In this document: positions 44,342 to 53,514 of the stretch, piece after piece
Numbering within the stretch: position 1 is the stretch's first letter
Layout of the letters: every line of letters begins with the position of its first letter
NCBI GenBank assembly: GCA_049694275.1
Contig: JBAVQS010000147.1
Coordinates: 20,970-84,969, forward strand
Direction of reading: 5' to 3'
Source: JBAVQS01 sp049694275
GTDB lineage: Bacteria > Chloroflexota > Anaerolineae > UBA4142 > SHND01
DNA length: 64,000 nt
Translations under genes and position numbers: made by a program
The notes under the pieces: generated by a model
What the model saw: only the letters and a program-made list of their open reading frames with translations
Databases searched by the model: none
Told to the model about the DNA's origin: nothing

Positions 44342-47300
44342 CGCTGAATCAATCCGGGCAGCCGGACATGACGCACACCCTCACCGCTCTTCATGGGCTG
44401 ACGTTGGATCTGTTAGGTCGGCGTGAAGTGGAGGGGATGCTGCAGGAGGCGATCGATCGCGGGGCCACACTGATGGATGCGCCCTTTGCCGAAATTCTGC
44501 TGGCCGAAGAGGGCTATCTGGTGACGCGCGCCCATACGCGGAACCAACCGATGGCGATGGTGGGAGAGCGGGTCGGTCGAGATGCGGCGCGGCTGTCGTG
44601 GCAGGTGTACGACACGCGGTTGCCGGTCCATGTGGAGGACTATACGACGTGGGGGGGGCATCAAGAGTTGTACGACACGCTTGCCCTGCATGCGGTGCTC
44701 GGCGTACCGATTCTGGTCGGGGGTAGATGCATCGGGGTGGTGGACTGGTCGCGGAGCGAGCTAGACCGGCCCTTTACGGAGGGGGAGGTCCAGGTTGCCC
44801 AACTGTTTGCGGGGATTGTGGCGCTGGCGCTGGACCGTACGGAGGAGGCAGGGCCGATACGCGGCGGGCCGGCGGAACAGGAGGAATTGCTGGTTTACGA
44901 TGTGAGCCTAGATGGGTTCCAGTCTGTTCCCGACTGGTCGCCCCTGATGGCGCGTGACGCCGATCCCTCCATTCCCATGACGGCGGCCCGGCGCGCCGCC
45001 GAGACTGCGCTGACCGTGCCGGTCGTGTTGCGCGACCAGACGTTGGGGACGATCGAGGTGTATGACGTGGCCGAGGCCCGGACCTGGTCGGAGAATGAAG
45101 TCACGCTCGCCACCGCTGTGGCCTCGCAGGCGGCGCTGGCGCTGGATAACGCCCGGCTGTATGAAGCGGCGCAACTGGAACTGGGCGAGCGCAAGCGGGC
45201 CGAGGAGGAGACCTTACGCCGTAATGCCCAACTCGGCACGCTGTATGAATTGGGACAGCGGCTGGCGTTGATCAACGACCCGGTCGAGATCGCGCGCACC
45301 GTGCACAATATGCTCGGGCGTGTCATGGACAATTCCAATTTTTATATCGCCTATTATGACGAGGCGCAAAATACGGTGTCGTTCCCGGTGTATACGATTG
45401 ACGGGGTATTCACCGAGAACGCGACGCGCCCGTTCGGGGCAGGGCTGACCGAATATGTTCTCCGGACCAAGAACCCGCTGATCGTGCTGGACAATATCGA
45501 CGAGACGCTGGCGCGGCTGGGGATTCACCGGATCGGCCGGCTGTCCCACTCCCTGGTTGCCATGCCCCTGATGTCGGGCGACCGGGCCCTCGGCGTCATG
45601 ACGATGCAGGACTATTACCGGTCCAACGCGTACACAGCGCCGGATATTGCGCTGTTTTCGGCGGTCGCCGGCGCGGTCTCGTCCTTTCTGGAGAACGCGC
45701 GCCTCTATTCCGCCCTGAGCGCCGAGTTGAGCGAACGCCAGCGGGCGCAGGCCGAACTCCAGCGCCGCCTGCGCGAAACCCTGTTGTTGAACCGGGTCAG
45801 CGGCAAGGCGGCGGCTGAGCGGGAGGCGATGCTCGTGCTCGAGTCCGTCTGCCATGACCTGACAGAGTTCTTTGGCGCCACCCTGGCGACGGTGGGGCTC
45901 TTTGACGACGCCGTGACGCGGTGGGAGGTCGTGGTCGATTACAGCACGCAGGGGCTGCCGTCGGGGAAGGGGCAGACGGTGCCGTTGAAGGGGCTGCCGG
46001 TGTTTGACGAGGTGACGACCACGCGTGCGCCGTTTTACAGTCCGGATACGCAGACGGACCTGCGCGTGGCGCCGATCCGCGGGTATTTGCAGTCGCGCGG
46101 GTCGCGGTCGTTTCTGCTGGCGCCGCTGGTGATTCGAGACCAGGTGATCGGGGCGATCAGCATTACCAAGCCGCAGCCGAACGGGTTTATGACCGACGAT
46201 TTTCCGATCGTACAGAATGTCGCCAACACCATCAGCCAATCGCTTGCCAACTCGCGCCTGTATGAATCGCTGCAGCAGGAATTGAACGAACGCAAGCGGG
46301 CGGAAGAGGCGGTGCAGCGTCGCAACGAGGAACTGGGGGCGCTGAACCGGATCACAAGCCAGGCGGGCTCCATGCTCGATCCGCGCGCGCTGCTCCAGTT
46401 GACGACGACGGAAGTAGTCAAGTTGTTCCACGCGCGCAACTCGGGGGTCGCTCTCCTGAACCCGGAGCGCACGCACCTCGAAGTGGTGGCCGATTCTTCT
46501 TCGGATGAGTTAGGCCCGCATACGACCGGCCTCCAGATTCCGCTGGAAGGCAACCAGGTCACGCTGCAAGTGATCGAGACCGGGCGTCCGGTGATTATCT
46601 CGGACGCGGGGCACGCGCCGGATATGGGCGAGGCGATGGAAATCATGGAGAACCTGCGCACACAGTCCATCCTGATCATTCCGCTGCGCGTGCGCGGCGA
46701 GGTGATTGGCACGATTGCCGTCGAGACCGACGACCCCGTCCGCCGGTTCACCGCGCATGAGGCCGAACTGGGCGAGACGATTGCCACCCAGATTGCCGGC
46801 GCCCTGGAGAATGCGCGCCTGTTTGAGCGAATCCAGACGCACGCGACCGAGATGGAATCGTCGGTGAAGGAAAAAGAGGTCCTGCTTCAGGAGATTCACC
46901 ATCGAGTCAAGAACAACCTGCAGGTCGTCATCAGTCTCCTGAACCTGGAGAGCGCCCGGATCAAAGATAAAGAGATGATCCAGATCCTGAAAGAGAGCCA
47001 GACCCGCATTCGCTCGATGGCGCTCATTCATGAAAAGCTCTACCAGTCCAAGGACTTTTCGCGTGTGGACTTTGACGGCTATGTTCGCAACCTGGCGTCC
47101 TACCTGTTCCGCACCTACAAAGCGAGCGCGGGGGCTATCGAGCTCGAAGTGGACGTTCACGATGTCTATCTCGGCATCGACCGCGCCATTCCGTGCGGGC
47201 TCATCATTAACGAGCTGGTGACCAACTCGCTCAAATATGCGTTCCCCGAAGGGCGGGGCGGCAAGATCGTCGTCGAGCTGCATCCCGAAGGTACAGGTCA

Positions 47301-47472
47301 TATTATGCTGTGCGTCCGGGATAACGGCGTGGGTTTTCCAGCCGACCTGGACCTGGAGAACTCGGAATCGCTCGGTATGTCTCTCGTCGTCACGCTCACC
47401 AACCAGTTGGGGGGCAAGCTGACGATGGATGGCAGTCACGGGGCTTCTTTTACGATTGTGTTTCCAAGCTAG
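44338..47472 (+). CDS. Soluble multi-GAF histidine kinase (HisKA_2 type)
   Basis: The product has 1044 aa with no membrane segment. GAF domains lie at about 10-165, 295-460, 475-640 and 660-830, with a degenerate GAF at about 180-275. The HisKA_2 dimerisation region begins near 845 with LLQEIHHRVKNNLQVVISLL (His854/His855 are the phosphoacceptor candidates), followed by a HATPase domain: GLIINELVTNSLKYAF (N box) and CVRDNGVGFP (G1). It is the first kinase after six kinase-less sensors and overlaps the 2305-aa sensor gene (ATGA). It probably autophosphorylates and passes phosphate to a response regulator; the REC domain of the next gene is a candidate partner by proximity only. Confidence 0.9.
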   Translation: MTLNQSGQPDMTHTLTALHGLTLDLLGRREVEGMLQEAIDRGATLMDAPFAEILLAEEGYLVTRAHTRNQPMAMVGERVGRDAARLSWQVYDTRLPVHVEDYTTWGGHQELYDTLALHAVLGVPILVGGRCIGVVDWSRSELDRPFTEGEVQVAQLFAGIVALALDRTEEAGPIRGGPAEQEELLVYDVSLDGFQSVPDWSPLMARDADPSIPMTAARRAAETALTVPVVLRDQTLGTIEVYDVAEARTWSENEVTLATAVASQAALALDNARLYEAAQLELGERKRAEEETLRRNAQLGTLYELGQRLALINDPVEIARTVHNMLGRVMDNSNFYIAYYDEAQNTVSFPVYTIDGVFTENATRPFGAGLTEYVLRTKNPLIVLDNIDETLARLGIHRIGRLSHSLVAMPLMSGDRALGVMTMQDYYRSNAYTAPDIALFSAVAGAVSSFLENARLYSALSAELSERQRAQAELQRRLRETLLLNRVSGKAAAEREAMLVLESVCHDLTEFFGATLATVGLFDDAVTRWEVVVDYSTQGLPSGKGQTVPLKGLPVFDEVTTTRAPFYSPDTQTDLRVAPIRGYLQSRGSRSFLLAPLVIRDQVIGAISITKPQPNGFMTDDFPIVQNVANTISQSLANSRLYESLQQELNERKRAEEAVQRRNEELGALNRITSQAGSMLDPRALLQLTTTEVVKLFHARNSGVALLNPERTHLEVVADSSSDELGPHTTGLQIPLEGNQVTLQVIETGRPVIISDAGHAPDMGEAMEIMENLRTQSILIIPLRVRGEVIGTIAVETDDPVRRFTAHEAELGETIATQIAGALENARLFERIQTHATEMESSVKEKEVLLQEIHHRVKNNLQVVISLLNLESARIKDKEMIQILKESQTRIRSMALIHEKLYQSKDFSRVDFDGYVRNLASYLFRTYKASAGAIELEVDVHDVYLGIDRAIPCGLIINELVTNSLKYAFPEGRGGKIVVELHPEGTGHIMLCVRDNGVGFPADLDLENSESLGMSLVVTLTNQLGGKLTMDGSHGASFTIVFPS

Positions 47473-47485
47473 AAGCATGTATAAT
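47456..47485 (+). promoter_or_regulatory. Candidate promoter for the hybrid kinase gene
   Basis: TTGTGT (47456-47461), 18 bp, TATAAT (47480-47485). It overlaps the end of the upstream kinase gene and lies 60 bp before the hybrid kinase start, whose AAGGGA ribosome binding site follows. Confidence 0.5.
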
Positions 47486-47544
47486 AACTGATACTGCGTA
47501 CCGTGAGTGACGTGTGTGTGCGCATCGATTGAAGGGAAAAGATT

Positions 47545-50500
47545 ATGGGTGATACTGCCATTTTGATTGTCGAAGATGAAGCGATCGTAGCCCGGGACCT
47601 CAGGCAACGCCTGCGGGACATGGGGTATAACGTCGTCGGTATAGCTTCGCGCGGCGAAGAAGCCATCGAAAAAGCCCAAACCCTCCACCCCGATCTTACG
47701 CTGATGGACATTCATCTCGCGAGCGAGATGGACGGCATCCAGGCGGCCACGGTCATTCGCCAGACCTGTCACATCCCGGTCATCTTTTTGACGGCCTATG
47801 CGGATGAGGGGACGCTGTCACGCGCCAAGATTACCGAGCCGTTTGGCTATATCCTGAAACCGTTCGAGGAACGCGAGCTTCAGACCACGATCGAAATTGG
47901 GCTGTATCGCCACCGCTCAGAGATCACCATGCGCGAGAGCGAAAAGCGCTATCGCAATCTGGTCGACAACAGCACCGGCTTGATCTCGACGCATGATATG
48001 GAGGGGCGGCTCCTTTCGGTCAACCCCGCCGGCGCCCGCGCCCTGGGGTACGAGGCGGCCGAGGTCATCGGTCGCAACATGCGTGAATTTATCACTCCGC
48101 GCTTGCAGGGGACCTTTGGGCCCTATCTGGAAGAGATTCGCGCCAAGGGCTCGGCCGAAGGCAAGATTTACATCGTCACTCGCCAGGGCGATGAGCGTAC
48201 CTGGTTCTTTCGCAATGTGCTGCTCGAAGAGGACGGCAAGCCCTACGTCCAGGGGTACGCGCAGGATATTACCGAGCTCCAGCGCGCCGAACGCGCGTTG
48301 GCCGAAGAGCGCAACCTGCTGCGGATGCTCATGGACAGCACGCCGGACACCATCTATTTCAAGGACCGCGAGAGCCGCTTTCTGCGCGTGAACCGGGCGA
48401 TGGTCGAGCGATTCCATGTCGAGCGCCCCGAAGACATGATTGGCAAAAGCGATTTCGACTTTTTCACCCGCGAACATGCGCAGCCGGCGTACGACGACGA
48501 GCAGCAAATCCTCCGGACCGGCCAGCCGATCATCGCCAAGGAAGAACGAGAGACCTGGGAGGATGGCTCGGTGAGTTGGGTGTCGAGCACCAAGCTCCCG
48601 CTCATCAACCCCAAGGGCGAGATCGTCGGCACCTGCGGGATCACGCGTGATACGACGGAGCGCCATCTTGTCGAAGAGTCGGTGCGCCGGCAGAACGAGT
48701 ATCTGACCGCGCTGCACGAAACGACGCTGGGTCTGATGCGCCGCTTGGATGTGCAGGAGCTGTTGCACGAGATCCTCCGCCGCGCGGCTAAACTGGTCGG
48801 TACCGAGCACGGCTATATCTTTGTGCACGAACCGGGCCAGACCGAGATCGAGATGCGCGTCGGCACGGGCGTCTATGCGAGCCGTGTGGGAACCCGCGGG
48901 CGCTTTGGGGCCGGCCTGGCCGGCACCGTCTGGCAAACCGGCGAGCCGGTCGTCGTCGCCGATTATCGCAAATGGCAGGGCCGCTTGCCCGACCCCAGTC
49001 GCGATGTGCTGCGCGCGGTGGCCGGCGTCCCCTTGAAATCGGGCGAGCAGTTCATCGGCGTCATCGGTCTCGCCTATACCGACGAGGGACGCAAGTTCAG
49101 TCCAGAAGAGCTGGATGCCCTCAATCGTTTCGCGGAGCTGGCCTCGCTCGCGCTCGACAATGCCCGGCTCTATGAAGCGGCGCAGCGTGAGCTGGCCGAG
49201 CGCAAGCGCGCGGAGGAAGAGACCCGCCAGGCGCAAGAGTTCCTGAGTCAGATTGTCGAGAATATTCCGCACACCATCTATGTCAAGGATGCCAGGGACC
49301 TGCGGTTCGTGCGCTGGAACCGCGCGGGCGAAGAATTAATGGGCATGTCCCGCGCACACATGATCGGCAAGACGGACCACGACCTGCACCCCGAAGCGGA
49401 AGTCGTGCACGTTGACGCCAAGGATCACGAGACACTGGCCTCGGGCAAGATGCTCGATATTCCCGAAGAGACGATCGAGACGCCCCAAAAGGGCCGCCGC
49501 ACCATGCACACGAAAAAGATTCCCATTATGGATGAAGACGGCAAGCCGGTCTATCTCCTGGGAATTTCCGAAGACATTACCGAGTACAAAAAGGCGGACG
49601 AACAGCGGCAGGCGCTGGAGCGCAAACTGCTCGAGACGCAAAAGCTGGAGAGTCTCGGGGTGCTGGCGGGCGGTATTGCGCACGACTTTAATAACCTCCT
49701 GGTCTCGGTTCTCGGCAATGTGGGCCTGGTCCTGCTGGACCTGGAGCCGACTTCGCCGGTTCGCGAGTCGATCGAGCAGATCAAGATTGCGGCGCAGCGC
49801 GCAGCGGACTTGACCAAACAGATGCTGGCGTACTCGGGCAAGGGCAAGTTTGTCATGCAGTCGGTCAACCTGAATACGCTCATCCAGGAAATGACCCAGC
49901 TCTTGCGGGTCTCCATCTCCAAGAACGCTTCGCTCAAGTTCAACATGGCCAAGGACCTGCCGCTGGTCGAAGTGGATGCGACGCAAATCCGCCAGATCAT
50001 GATGAACTTGATCGTCAACGCTTCGGATGCCATTGGCGCCAAACCGGGTGTCATTACCATCTCCACCGGTTCGCTTTTTGCGGACCGGCAATACCTCTCC
50101 GAGACCTTTATGGCGCCCGAACTGAAAGAGGGGAGCTATATCTTTCTCGAGGTTGCGGACACGGGTGTCGGGATGGACGCCGAAACGCAGAAAAAGATTT
50201 TTGACCCCTTCTTTACTACCAAATTCACCGGGCGCGGCCTGGGGCTTGCCGCCGTTCTGGGCATCCTGCGCGGCCACGAAGGGGCCATCAAGGTTTATAG
50301 CGAAGTGGGGCAGGGCACGGTCTTTCGCCTTTTGTTACCGTGCAAGGACCAGTTGGCGGCCGCCCCGCTGCAAGAGCCCAAGTCGTTCAAGCATGGCAAG
50401 GGCACCATCCTGGTCGTCGACGATGAAGAGGTCGTCCGGATGGTCACCAAGCGCATGCTCGAACGGTTTGGTTATACCCCCCTGATCGCCGAGGATGGTT

Positions 50501-50766
50501 TTGCCGGGCTTGAGATGCTCAAGCAGCACAAAAACGAAGTGGACTGTGTCCTGCTCGATATGACCATGCCGCGCATGAGCGGTGAAGAGACCTATAAAGA
50601 GATCATGAAGCTCAAGCCGGATGCCAAAGTTGTGCTCATGAGCGGTTATACCGAGATGGAGGCCAACCGCCGCTTTAAAGGGGAAGGTCTGGCGGGCTTT
50701 ATGCAAAAGCCCTATACACCGGAAGACCTGCAGGAGCGGTTGTCCACGGCGCTCAATCCGAAATAA
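47545..50766 (+). CDS. Hybrid histidine kinase: REC-PAS-PAS-GAF-PAS-HisKA-HATPase-REC
   Basis: The product has 1073 aa and is soluble. The N-terminal receiver (about 3-120) has the acidic pair ED at 10-11, Asp55 in LTLMDIHLA, and the FGYILKPF lysine motif. Two PAS domains (about 135-250 and 260-375), a GAF (about 385-545) and a third PAS (about 565-685) follow. HisKA has His713 in GGIAHDFNNLL. HATPase motifs are NLIVNASDA, ADTGVGMD, DPFFTTKFTGRGLGL. The C-terminal receiver (about 950-1070) has DDEE and Asp1005 in LLDMTMPRMSG. Receivers at both ends make it a candidate phosphorelay hub: the N-terminal REC may take phosphate from the preceding HisKA_2 kinase (inference). It ends the array and is followed by an intrinsic terminator. 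Confidence 0.93.
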   Translation: MGDTAILIVEDEAIVARDLRQRLRDMGYNVVGIASRGEEAIEKAQTLHPDLTLMDIHLASEMDGIQAATVIRQTCHIPVIFLTAYADEGTLSRAKITEPFGYILKPFEERELQTTIEIGLYRHRSEITMRESEKRYRNLVDNSTGLISTHDMEGRLLSVNPAGARALGYEAAEVIGRNMREFITPRLQGTFGPYLEEIRAKGSAEGKIYIVTRQGDERTWFFRNVLLEEDGKPYVQGYAQDITELQRAERALAEERNLLRMLMDSTPDTIYFKDRESRFLRVNRAMVERFHVERPEDMIGKSDFDFFTREHAQPAYDDEQQILRTGQPIIAKEERETWEDGSVSWVSSTKLPLINPKGEIVGTCGITRDTTERHLVEESVRRQNEYLTALHETTLGLMRRLDVQELLHEILRRAAKLVGTEHGYIFVHEPGQTEIEMRVGTGVYASRVGTRGRFGAGLAGTVWQTGEPVVVADYRKWQGRLPDPSRDVLRAVAGVPLKSGEQFIGVIGLAYTDEGRKFSPEELDALNRFAELASLALDNARLYEAAQRELAERKRAEEETRQAQEFLSQIVENIPHTIYVKDARDLRFVRWNRAGEELMGMSRAHMIGKTDHDLHPEAEVVHVDAKDHETLASGKMLDIPEETIETPQKGRRTMHTKKIPIMDEDGKPVYLLGISEDITEYKKADEQRQALERKLLETQKLESLGVLAGGIAHDFNNLLVSVLGNVGLVLLDLEPTSPVRESIEQIKIAAQRAADLTKQMLAYSGKGKFVMQSVNLNTLIQEMTQLLRVSISKNASLKFNMAKDLPLVEVDATQIRQIMMNLIVNASDAIGAKPGVITISTGSLFADRQYLSETFMAPELKEGSYIFLEVADTGVGMDAETQKKIFDPFFTTKFTGRGLGLAAVLGILRGHEGAIKVYSEVGQGTVFRLLLPCKDQLAAAPLQEPKSFKHGKGTILVVDDEEVVRMVTKRMLERFGYTPLIAEDGFAGLEMLKQHKNEVDCVLLDMTMPRMSGEETYKEIMKLKPDAKVVLMSGYTEMEANRRFKGEGLAGFMQKPYTPEDLQERLSTALNPK

Positions 50767-50803
50767 ATCGGCAGGCATCAAAAAGAACGCGTGCAAGGTG
50801 GGA

Positions 50804-50832
50804 CGGGCGGCTGCAAGCCGCCCGTTTTCTTA
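50804..50832 (+). terminator. Intrinsic terminator after the sensor array
   Basis: The stem CGGGCGGC (50804-50811) and GCCGCCCG (50817-50824) with loop TGCAA is followed by TTTTCTTA. It lies 38 bp after the hybrid kinase stop codon and is the clearest terminator in the window. Confidence 0.85.
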
Positions 50833-51181
50833 GGTCTGCATTGTTCGTTCTTCGCATTATGTAAAGTTTGGGATAGCTGCGCTGATTTCGCGCTCGATCG
50901 AGGCCCGCCTGTTATTGGTTTGTAGCCGCGCGCTCATGCCCATTTGAGGCGGGGGAATAGCCGCGTTTGACGAAGAAAACCGTGCGATTGTAACTTGTTT
51001 CGTGAGTAGGTAACGGGGAAGGTGTCATTGCCTCCATCTATACTGGATGTTGGTGTGCATTACCATACCAAACTCGTCAAAGATTGGTAGCGCCTGAGCA
51101 GTAACCTTGTTTCACATAGTTGATAGCTTTTGAGAGTTGTTGTGGAGTTAATTACAGCGAAAAGGGCGTATAAAGGAGGAA
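50833..51181. other. Intergenic region before the mevalonate cluster
   Basis: These 349 bases contain no credible gene. The mevalonate promoter should lie here; TATACT at 51039-51044 is a possible -10 element but lacks a good -35 at the right distance. AAAGGAGG at 51172-51179 is the ribosome binding site of the HMG-CoA reductase gene. Confidence 0.5.
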
Positions 51182-52402
51182 ATGGTGAGTCTTTCGTCTC
51201 GCCTTGAAGGCTTTTACAAACTCAAGCCCGGCGCCCGACTGGAATGGATTGCTTCGCTGGTCGATCTGCTGCCTGCCGATATGGAGGCAATGCTGAACGG
51301 CGGTTTGACCATGGAGGAGGCTGACCAGCTCATCGAGAACGCCGTGGGATTGTACAGCCTGCCCCTTGGAATTGCCGCCAACTTTACAATAAATCATAAA
51401 GACTATTTGATTCCGATGGTGGTGGAAGAGCCGTCCGTTGTGGCTGCATGTAGCCATGCGGCCAAGATCGTAAGGGCTTCCGGGGGGTTTTTGGCGAGCG
51501 CTGACGATCCCTTGATGGTAGGCCAGATCCAGGTGCTCTACGAGTCGACGACCGACCCGAGCGAATCGGCGCTTTTGCACGAAACCATTCGCAAGTTACG
51601 GGAAGGGCGCGACCGGATTTTGGGGGCGCGGTCGGAGCTGTTGGAACTGGCCGACCGGGCGCACCCCAACCTGATTGCCCGCGGCGGCGGCGCCCGCGAT
51701 ATCGAGGTCCGCGAGTTTTTTCACACGCGGATGGGGCCGATGCTCATTGTCTATTTGACGTACGATACGCGGGACGCGATGGGCGCGAACATCATCAATA
51801 CCGCTTGCGAAACGATTGCGCCGCGCGTGGCTGAACTGAGCGGCGGACGGATCAATCTGCGGATTCTGAGCAACCTGACGGATCGGCGTCTGGCGCGTGC
51901 GACCTGTCGTGTCAGCGCCGAAGCGCTGGGGGGCGAGGAAGTGGCCCGCACGATTGTCGAGGCGCAGGTGATGGCCGAAGTGGACCGCTACCGCGCGGCG
52001 ACGCATAACAAAGGGGTCATGAATGGGATCGACGCCGTGGCGCTGGCGACCGGCAATGATTGGCGTGCGATCGAGGCGGGCGCTCACGCCTATGCGGCGC
52101 GCGACGGTGGGTATCGCCCCCTCACGCAATGGGAACTGGCCTCGAATGGCGATTTGATCGGCTCGGTCGAACTGCCGATGGCCGTGGGTATTGTGGGGGG
52201 GCTGACCCGCATTCACAAAGTCACGCAAATTGTGTTGCGAATAATGGATATCAAATCAGGACCGGAGTTGGCCGCCATCATGGCGGCGGTCGGGCTGGCG
52301 CAAAACCTGTCGGCGCTGCGTGCCCTGGCGACTGAAGGCATCCAGCGTGGACACATGCGCTTGCACCAGCGCCGGGTAGAGATGGAGAAAAAGAACAAGT
52401 GA
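51182..52402 (+). CDS. mvaA: Hydroxymethylglutaryl-CoA reductase (class II type)
   Basis: The product has 406 aa. GGAGG is only two bases from ATG 51182 but five from the next codon, GTG 51185, which may be the real start. The signature VGLYSLPLGIAANF and EEPSVVAACSHAAK (catalytic Glu at 82/83), DAMGANIIN, HNKG (Lys277), TGND (Asp293) and the C-terminal GHMRLH (catalytic His) correspond to Glu83, Lys267, Asp283 and His381 of the Pseudomonas mevalonii enzyme. It interconverts HMG-CoA and mevalonate. Class II enzymes may work in either direction, but co-occurrence with HMG-CoA synthase, thiolase and DUF35 argues for mevalonate synthesis here. The cofactor (NADH or NADPH) is not decided. Confidence 0.95.
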   Translation: MVSLSSRLEGFYKLKPGARLEWIASLVDLLPADMEAMLNGGLTMEEADQLIENAVGLYSLPLGIAANFTINHKDYLIPMVVEEPSVVAACSHAAKIVRASGGFLASADDPLMVGQIQVLYESTTDPSESALLHETIRKLREGRDRILGARSELLELADRAHPNLIARGGGARDIEVREFFHTRMGPMLIVYLTYDTRDAMGANIINTACETIAPRVAELSGGRINLRILSNLTDRRLARATCRVSAEALGGEEVARTIVEAQVMAEVDRYRAATHNKGVMNGIDAVALATGNDWRAIEAGAHAYAARDGGYRPLTQWELASNGDLIGSVELPMAVGIVGGLTRIHKVTQIVLRIMDIKSGPELAAIMAAVGLAQNLSALRALATEGIQRGHMRLHQRRVEMEKKNK

Positions 52403-52449
52403 AGCAAGAGCAGAGTCCCCTTGAGAGGCAACGCCCCCTCAGGGGGTTG

Positions 52450-53496
52450 ATGAAACCGGCGCGGCCGGTGGGAATTGTTGGATATGGGGCCTATGTCCCG
52501 CGCTTCCGGATCAAGGCGAGTGAGATCGCGCGCATCTGGGGCGGGGCGGATGAGGGTTTGCCGATTGACGAAAAAGCGGTGCCGTCGCTCGACGAAGACA
52601 CGATTACGATGAGCATTGAGGCAGCGAGGAATGCGCTCAAGCGCGCGGCGATTGATCCCCAACTCTTGCGCGCGGTCTGGGTCGGCAGCGAATCGCATCC
52701 CTACGCCGTCAAGCCGAGCTCCACGCTCGTGGCAGAGGCGCTGGGCGCGAGCGGCGCAACGTTGGCGGGCGACTGGCAGTTTGCCTGCAAAGCCGGCACC
52801 GAGGCGCTCCAGGCGGCGATCGGCCTGGTCGGGAGCAATATGGCCGATTATGCCCTGGCGATTGGGATGGATACCGCGCAGGGGCGGCCGCACGACGCAT
52901 TGGAATATACCGCGGGCGCGGGCGGCGCGGCTTTTATCATCGGTCCGCAGGAGGAGGCGCTGGCGGTCCTCGAATCCTCCTTTTCCTATGTGACGGACAC
53001 GCCGGACTTTTTCCGGCGCCCGTACGAGCACTATCCCGAGCATGGCAATCGCTTTACCGGCGAGCCGGCGTATTTCGATCATACGCTGGAGGCGACGCGG
53101 CGCTTTATGGAACTGTCCGGGCTCACCCCGCGCGATTTCCAGTGGGCCATCTTTCATCAGCCGAATGTCAAGTTTCCGTTGCAGGCGGCCAAGGCCTTGG
53201 GCTTTGAAAAGGAACAGGTCCTGCCCGGGTTACTGGTCGGTAAGATCGGGAATACGTACGCCGGCGCGAGCCTGATCGGTTTCAGCGCGGTGCTCGACCA
53301 GGCCAAACCGGGTGATCGCATCCTGGTTGTTTCGTTCGGGTCCGGCGCCGGCAGCGATGTCTTTTCCTTTGTCGCCACCGAGCGCCTCGTCGAGCGCCGG
53401 GAGGTGGCGCCCCGCACCGGCTGGTATGTGGCCCGGCGCGAGTATATCGATTATGCCATGTATGCGCGCTATCGCGGCAAATTAGTCATGCACTAG
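52450..53496 (+). CDS. Hydroxymethylglutaryl-CoA synthase, archaeal type
   Basis: From ATG 52450 the product has 348 aa and starts MKPARPVGIVGYGAYVP, as in homologues; AGGGGG lies three bases upstream. A GTG at 52399 overlapping the reductase stop would add 17 atypical residues. Landmarks are SESHPYAVKPSSTLVAEALG, the catalytic Cys113 in DWQFACKAGTEA, FHQPNVKFP with the catalytic His, and SFGSGAGSDVFSF. It condenses acetyl-CoA with acetoacetyl-CoA. It is closer in form to archaeal HMG-CoA synthases than to the Gram-positive MvaS type. The neighbours (thiolase, DUF35) match the archaeal arrangement, in which the three proteins form one complex. Confidence 0.94.
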   Translation: MKPARPVGIVGYGAYVPRFRIKASEIARIWGGADEGLPIDEKAVPSLDEDTITMSIEAARNALKRAAIDPQLLRAVWVGSESHPYAVKPSSTLVAEALGASGATLAGDWQFACKAGTEALQAAIGLVGSNMADYALAIGMDTAQGRPHDALEYTAGAGGAAFIIGPQEEALAVLESSFSYVTDTPDFFRRPYEHYPEHGNRFTGEPAYFDHTLEATRRFMELSGLTPRDFQWAIFHQPNVKFPLQAAKALGFEKEQVLPGLLVGKIGNTYAGASLIGFSAVLDQAKPGDRILVVSFGSGAGSDVFSFVATERLVERREVAPRTGWYVARREYIDYAMYARYRGKLVMH

Positions 53497-53514
53497 AATT
53501 GGAGACCATAAACC

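Noticed and set aside
46510..47772. A 420-aa minus-strand frame spanning the end of one kinase and the start of the next
   Set aside because: It crosses the promoter and start region of the hybrid kinase on the opposite strand and has no domain; shadow of HisKA_2/HATPase and REC coding.
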